Below, in pieces: positions 7,393-9,754 of a DNA stretch of 9,754 nt (position 1 is its first letter; each line of letters starts with the position of its first letter). A program made the translations under genes and the position numbers. The notes under the pieces were generated by a model. That model saw nothing but the letters and a program-made list of their open reading frames with translations, was not told the origin of the DNA and did no database searches. The stretch covers positions 1-9,754 of the forward strand of contig DMTS01000227.1 of assembly GCA_003477045.1 (NCBI GenBank). Reading direction: 5' to 3'. The DNA comes from Candidatus Delongbacteria bacterium. GTDB lineage: Bacteria > UBA4055.

Positions 7393-7458
7393 GGTCAAGG
7401 CTAAAAGCACCACACGAGTCGTATAAACCAGTCAGTGATATTTTGCCTATGTTACCTG
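7384..7458 (+). other. attC site B (closes cassette 1)
   Basis: The R'' arm GCCCCTAAC (7384-7392) is followed by the L'' arm AAGGC-T-AAAA (7397-7406). The L' arm TTTTGCC (7441-7447) pairs with L'' except for the extra T at 7402. The R' core GTTACCTG (7451-7458) has its crossover after G7451; its last bases belong to cassette 2. AAC to GTT is 64 nt. The extra base on the left arm corresponds to the extrahelical base that directs integrases to the bottom strand in studied systems. Bases 7390-7410 recur exactly at 9734-9754. Confidence 0.83.
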
Positions 7459-7473
7459 CCAGTAGCCATTTTG
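7451..7473 (+). repeat. cassette 2 terminal inverted repeat, opening arm
   Basis: GTTACCTG, a CCAG spacer, then TAGCCATTTTG. The reverse complement of 8488-8509 has GTTACCTG, an AAA spacer, then the same 11 bases. Nineteen positions are identical around an unequal spacer. On the minus strand it also encodes the last codons (K-M-A-T-G-R-stop) of the HEAT-repeat protein. Confidence 0.8.
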
Positions 7474-8477
7474 TCCTGTCTTTCCAACGAGTATTTTGCT
7501 TGTTGCCTAACTTTATCACTATTGTGATTCGTTAATAATGTTAATTTTGAGATTATATCAGGATGATAATATCTATCAAACCCTCTAATGCCCTCAATTA
7601 TTACCATTTCACTTGTGTCGTTCAGAGCTTTCTCAAATATATCAAGAGTTTTATCTTTTCTATTTATCAAGCTGCGAACAACCATTAGTCGCACACCTGG
7701 GTCTTTATCTTGAAAAGCTTCAATATATGCTGGTGTAATCCGAGCATCATTATAGGTACCAGTATAGATTGCCGCTGAATAACGAACATTTACATCGGGA
7801 TCATTTAACATACATTCAATAAGTTGAGGAATAACTGTATCTACTTTAGCTTTTCCTAATAAAGAAATTACATAAGATCTTACATCTTTATTTTTACTAT
7901 TTAGAAGTAATTTGATTTTTTCTACATGTTTTTTTAGATCAATTTTTGTAATTTCCCGAATAAGGCTATTATGAAAGTACTGATTGTCATTTTCAAAATT
8001 ATTTACAAAATAGTCAATAAATTGGCTTTCAGTCATTGTTTTCTTTGAAAAGAGGATAAGTTCTTCAATAGAGGATGTTAATAATTCTTTATTTTCATTT
8101 GTGGTTATAACTTTACCTAAGGCACCTTTTACAAGGCTCAAATCTTTATTTAGAAATAATATTGCTTCTTCATTTCTTGAAACAAAAATAGAATCAACTT
8201 CATTTGACGAATCGACTCTTCCTTGTCTATATTTTTCAAAGACTGGTGTTTTCACATTGTTAAATATTATTTTGCCAGTTAATATGCTTTTAAAGTTTTT
8301 TATTATTTTGTATTCAGCGGTATTTTTTTCAAGAGATGTATTTATAACTAAGCAAATATATTCAGATTCTTGTATCAATTCCAAAATGGAAGGTTGTGCT
8401 GTTGGCCAATGTGAAAAAGATAAATTGACAGAAAATAGTATTATTCCCAGTAGTAATATTCTATAATATCTTATCAT
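7452..8477 (-). CDS. exported HEAT-repeat protein, 341 aa
   Basis: The protein begins with a Sec signal peptide (MIRYYR, hydrophobic 7-19, likely cleavage after about residue 22, NLSFS before HW), so the mature protein is probably periplasmic or outside the cell. Residues about 23-145 form a beta-rich domain of unknown function, with the pattern of secreted proteins that begin 'SEYICLVINTSLE... EYKIIKNFKSILTGKI'. From about 184 to 335 it has around five helical HEAT-like repeats, for example NKDVRSYVISLLGKA (196-210), DPDVNVRYSAAIY (226-238), DPGVRLMVVRSL (259-270) and SDKVRQQAKYSL (320-331). HEAT arrays usually bind proteins; no partner is evident. Translation is supported by a strong GGAGG (8484-8488) six bases before ATG 8477. 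The TAA abuts the cassette crossover. Its composition is more A+T-rich than the core genes, fitting acquisition by transfer. Confidence 0.85.
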   Translation of the reverse strand: MIRYYRILLLGIILFSVNLSFSHWPTAQPSILELIQESEYICLVINTSLEKNTAEYKIIKNFKSILTGKIIFNNVKTPVFEKYRQGRVDSSNEVDSIFVSRNEEAILFLNKDLSLVKGALGKVITTNENKELLTSSIEELILFSKKTMTESQFIDYFVNNFENDNQYFHNSLIREITKIDLKKHVEKIKLLLNSKNKDVRSYVISLLGKAKVDTVIPQLIECMLNDPDVNVRYSAAIYTGTYNDARITPAYIEAFQDKDPGVRLMVVRSLINRKDKTLDIFEKALNDTSEMVIIEGIRGFDRYYHPDIISKLTLLTNHNSDKVRQQAKYSLERQDKMATGR

Positions 8478-8487
8478 ATTTAACCTC

Positions 8488-8509
8488 CAAAATGGCTATT
8501 TCAGGTAAC
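8488..8509 (-). repeat. cassette 2 terminal inverted repeat, closing arm
   Basis: Partner of 7451-7473. It ends with CAGGTAAC, the R'' arm of the attC at 8502, and its inner end touches the ribosome binding site of the HEAT-repeat gene (8484-8488). Confidence 0.8.
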
Positions 8510-8575
8510 GGTCATGGAAAAAAGCTCACAAGATCAAATATAACACGGGTCAAGTCATTTTTCCAATGTTGTGTG
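8502..8575 (+). other. attC site C (closes cassette 2)
   Basis: R'' arm CAGGTAAC (8502-8509); L'' arm ATGG plus six A (8514-8523); L' arm five T plus CCAAT (8558-8567); R' core GTTGTGTG (8568-8575), with the crossover after G8568. GG-A/T-CC forms the L stem with one surplus A on the left arm. AAC to GTT is again 64 nt. The right half, AAC-AC-GGGTCAAGT then TTCCAATGTT (8542-8570), is one base longer than those of sites A and B. Confidence 0.83.
8537..8566 (-). promoter_or_regulatory. candidate promoter inside attC C for the HEAT-repeat gene
   Basis: On the minus strand TTGGAA (8561-8566) and TATATT (8537-8542) are 18 bases apart. Transcription would start near 8530, about 50 nt before ATG 8477, and the leader would include the R'' arm of the attC. 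It is a fair but not strong consensus match. It would allow a reversed cassette gene to carry its own promoter. Confidence 0.35.
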
Positions 8576-8590
8576 AAGTATTTAATTTTT
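8568..8590 (+). repeat. cassette 3 terminal inverted repeat, opening arm
   Basis: GTTGTGTGAA, one differing base, then TATTTAATTTTT. Against the reverse complement of 9714-9736, 22 of 23 positions match. It contains the TAA stop (8582-8584) of the lipoprotein gene. Confidence 0.85.
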
Positions 8591-9700
8591 CTGAAATAGT
8601 CTTAAAATTGTACCTTCAAATTCAGTTTCGCTGCCTATTATTCTTCCAACATATAGTATTGTTGCGAATTGATTAGTATTTATTTCAATAGTATCATAAG
8701 TTCTTGGATAAGCATATGAGTCAAGATCATTGATAGTATAATGCCAATTCAAAGTGGGGTGAAAACAATCAATATTCATTATAATATTACCATGCGATGT
8801 AACAATAATATCTCCACTTTCAGTTTTATTAATACTTTCAAAATAATCATCAAAACCTGCAAGTTCAGCAAATGTATTAGAAACTCCATCCGAGGAATAA
8901 TTATATAGCTGCATAAGGAAAACCTGTTTTTCACTGTTCATATCTTCATAGCAACCTAAGATGTAGTTATAGTTTCCTTCTGAATACAACATTGCATTTG
9001 TTTTTATATCAACATAGTAATGACTACCAGAAATAAAATTACCATCTTTATCGATAAATATTCTTACTAAGTCGCAGATGGGAGAGTTATAAATGATTAC
9101 AATGTCTCCATTTGGTTTGACTGTACTATCATAGACAGAATATACCCAAAATTGAGCATCACCGTAAATATAGGCAAACTCATCAAAATAGAACCCATAC
9201 CAAACAACATTACCATTTTTGTCAAGTTTCTGTACCATCATTCTATCAACAATTATTATATTGTTTTCTGAATCGAGAGATACTTTAACTTGATCTGCAG
9301 AACCTAATTTTTTTTCCCAGACCATATTGCCATTTCCGTCCAATTTAAATAAACGGGTATCAGAGTAAGATTCAAATAAGGCTAAAAATCCTTTGTCGGC
9401 AGTTTCGACAAGGCTGTTCATGTTATTAGTAAATCTCGGAGAATCTATAGGTTGAATTTGTTTTCTCCATAACTCATTACCTTCAATATTTAACTTAATG
9501 ATAGTAGGAGTGTAAACACTATCATTACCAGCCATCACAAGACAACTATCACTTGTTTTGATTATTTTGTTTGCAAAAAAATTTTTAAAAAACTTTTGAT
9601 CAATTACACTAAATTCTTCATTACTTGGTTCAGTAGATTCTGAGCATGAAGTTATTAGTATTGAGATGATCGTAATGATCAGTAATAATTTGTAACGCAT
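8582..9700 (-). CDS. lipoprotein with propeller-like repeats, 372 aa
   Basis: The N-terminus is a lipoprotein signal peptide: MRYK, hydrophobic 5-16, and a lipobox ending ITS-C with the lipidated cysteine at 19. The Ser at +2 gives no inner-membrane retention signal by the E. coli rule, so an outer-membrane location is plausible. After a short Ser/Glu-rich linker come repeats of the form K-L-(D/N)-x-x-G-N-x-x-W: IKLNIEGNELWRK (68-80), FKLDGNGNMVWEK (118-130) and QKLDKNGNVVWYG (157-169), with weaker later copies. This pattern suggests a PQQ- or WD-like beta-propeller, but no ligand or enzyme motif is seen. AGGAG (9707-9711) lies six bases before ATG 9700. Its promoter is probably in the attC or beyond the window. 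I do not recognise a named family. Confidence 0.83.
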   Translation of the reverse strand: MRYKLLLIITIISILITSCSESTEPSNEEFSVIDQKFFKNFFANKIIKTSDSCLVMAGNDSVYTPTIIKLNIEGNELWRKQIQPIDSPRFTNNMNSLVETADKGFLALFESYSDTRLFKLDGNGNMVWEKKLGSADQVKVSLDSENNIIIVDRMMVQKLDKNGNVVWYGFYFDEFAYIYGDAQFWVYSVYDSTVKPNGDIVIIYNSPICDLVRIFIDKDGNFISGSHYYVDIKTNAMLYSEGNYNYILGCYEDMNSEKQVFLMQLYNYSSDGVSNTFAELAGFDDYFESINKTESGDIIVTSHGNIIMNIDCFHPTLNWHYTINDLDSYAYPRTYDTIEINTNQFATILYVGRIIGSETEFEGTILRLFQKN

Positions 9701-9713
9701 TTCATTCTCCTAT

Positions 9714-9736
9714 AAAAATTAAATATTTCACACAAC
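9714..9736 (-). repeat. cassette 3 terminal inverted repeat, closing arm
   Basis: Partner of 8568-8590, with a single mismatch. It lies just upstream of the lipoprotein ribosome binding site and ends in CACACAAC, the R'' arm of the last attC. Confidence 0.85.
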
Positions 9737-9754
9737 GGTCAAGGCTAAAAGCAC
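9729..9754 (+). other. attC site D, left part only (closes cassette 3)
   Basis: R'' arm CACACAAC (9729-9736) is followed by GGTCAAGGC-T-AAAAGCAC. From AAC (9734) to the window end, 21 bases are identical to 7390-7410 in site B, including the surplus T. The window ends before the right arm, so the crossover and the next cassette cannot be seen. Confidence 0.78.

Larger units (their letters stand above)
7022..7451 (+). mobile_element. gene cassette 1 (DUF2442)
   Basis: A 430-bp cassette from TT at 7022 to the G at 7451. It holds one plus-strand gene (7096-7338) in the conventional orientation, a 74-bp leader, and a 45-bp spacer before the R'' arm of its attC. No convincing promoter is seen in the leader; TTGTAA (7033-7038) and TACAAT (7049-7054) are only 10 bases apart. 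Expression may depend on upstream transcription, for example read-through from the propeller operon. Confidence 0.83.
7452..8568 (+). mobile_element. gene cassette 2 (exported HEAT-repeat protein, reversed)
   Basis: A 1117-bp cassette from TT at 7452 to the G at 8568. The single gene fills it against the array direction: its stop codon uses the first three bases of the cassette and its start lies 31 bp from the attC core AAC. The attC therefore sits upstream of the gene rather than downstream. Confidence 0.83.
7022..9754 (+). mobile_element. integron-type gene cassette array, three cassettes, right end beyond window
   Basis: Three head-to-tail units each open with TT followed by a private sequence and close with an attC whose R'' arm is the reverse complement of that same private sequence: GTTAGGGGC with GCCCCTAAC, GTTACCTG with CAGGTAAC, GTTGTGTG with CACACAAC. 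This is the signature left when circular cassettes recombine at G^TT. The inter-cassette sites share AACGGTCA on the left and CC-A/T-ATGTT on the right and have a foldable interior. The unpaired extra base lies on the left arm in both complete sites, which by comparison with class 1 attC sites puts the array on the plus strand (attI to the left, newer cassettes to the left). No integrase gene is present in the window. The array presumably continues right of 9754. Confidence 0.85.
8569..9754 (+). mobile_element. gene cassette 3 (lipoprotein, reversed), attC truncated by window end
   Basis: It opens with TTGTGTGAA at 8569 and reaches its attC R'' arm at 9729-9736; only the first 26 bases of that attC are in view. 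One minus-strand gene fills almost all of it, with its stop 13 bp inside the opening end. Adding a site of the usual 64-nt AAC-GTT span, the full cassette would be about 1.23 kb. Confidence 0.8.

Noticed and set aside
8101..8466. A 121-codon plus-strand open frame inside cassette 2
   Set aside because: It would give cassette 2 a forward gene, but it is the mirror of the HEAT-protein N-terminus, has no Shine-Dalgarno site, and the minus-strand frame has a signal peptide, repeats and a strong GGAGG.
7021..9736. A set of transposons with terminal inverted repeats
   Set aside because: No transposase is present, the repeats differ between units, there are no target duplications, and the sequences between units share a foldable core that fits attC instead.
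7390..9754. A CRISPR array or dispersed repeat family based on the shared 21 bases
   Set aside because: There are only two exact copies 2.3 kb apart with genes between them and no regular spacers; both lie at the same place in attC sites.

Overview
The window reads as a bacterial chromosome segment in two parts. Positions 1 to about 6891 look like ordinary core genome: compact operons with clear Shine-Dalgarno sites and moderate G+C. Positions about 6959 to 9754 look like a gene-cassette array of the integron type and are visibly richer in A+T. The lineage cannot be fixed from this sequence. The secreted propeller protein ending in a FlgD-like Ig module and the CNNM/CBS transporter would suit a Gram-negative of the Fibrobacterota-Chlorobiota-Bacteroidota sphere or a related candidate phylum. 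A lipoprotein and Sec signal peptides are present. This placement is inference.

Left core block, minus strand: 5-formyltetrahydrofolate cyclo-ligase (1892-1338) overlaps by 8 bp a conserved protein of unknown function (1345-632). After a 98-bp gap with its own promoter-like sequence comes dapB (533 to beyond the left edge), a lysine and peptidoglycan precursor gene. Right core block, plus strand: purine nucleoside phosphorylase (1988-2761), a YigZ/IMPACT-family protein (2764-3378), a CNNM/CBS/CorC-C membrane protein (3372-4628) and a secreted beta-propeller protein (4633-6891). Gaps of 2, -7 and 4 bp indicate one transcription unit. The two blocks diverge from the 95-bp region 1893-1987.

Accessory block: three consecutive cassettes are delimited by G^TT crossover points at 7021/7022, 7451/7452 and 8568/8569. 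Cassette 1 (430 bp) holds a plus-strand DUF2442 gene. Cassette 2 (1117 bp) holds a minus-strand exported HEAT-repeat protein. Cassette 3 (at least 1186 bp, running off the window) holds a minus-strand lipoprotein with propeller-like repeats. The assignment rests on a strong internal test. The bases that open each cassette (GTTAGGGGC, GTTACCTG, GTTGTGTG) are the exact reverse complement of the R'' arm of the attC site that closes the same cassette (GCCCCTAAC, CAGGTAAC, CACACAAC), and each pair differs from the others. The two complete attC sites both span 64 nt from AAC to GTT, and each has one unpaired base on the left stem arm, as in class 1 integron attC sites.

Two aspects look unusual. First, the terminal complementarity of each cassette extends well past the usual 7 to 9 bases, to about 21-23 positions, so every cassette is bounded by its own imperfect terminal inverted repeat. 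Second, two of the three genes run against the array, carry their own ribosome binding sites, and end inside the terminal repeat; in cassette 2 the stop codon abuts the crossover point. No integrase gene and no convincing attI are visible, so the window shows either an internal stretch of an array, an array without an adjacent integrase, or the edge of one next to the core operon.
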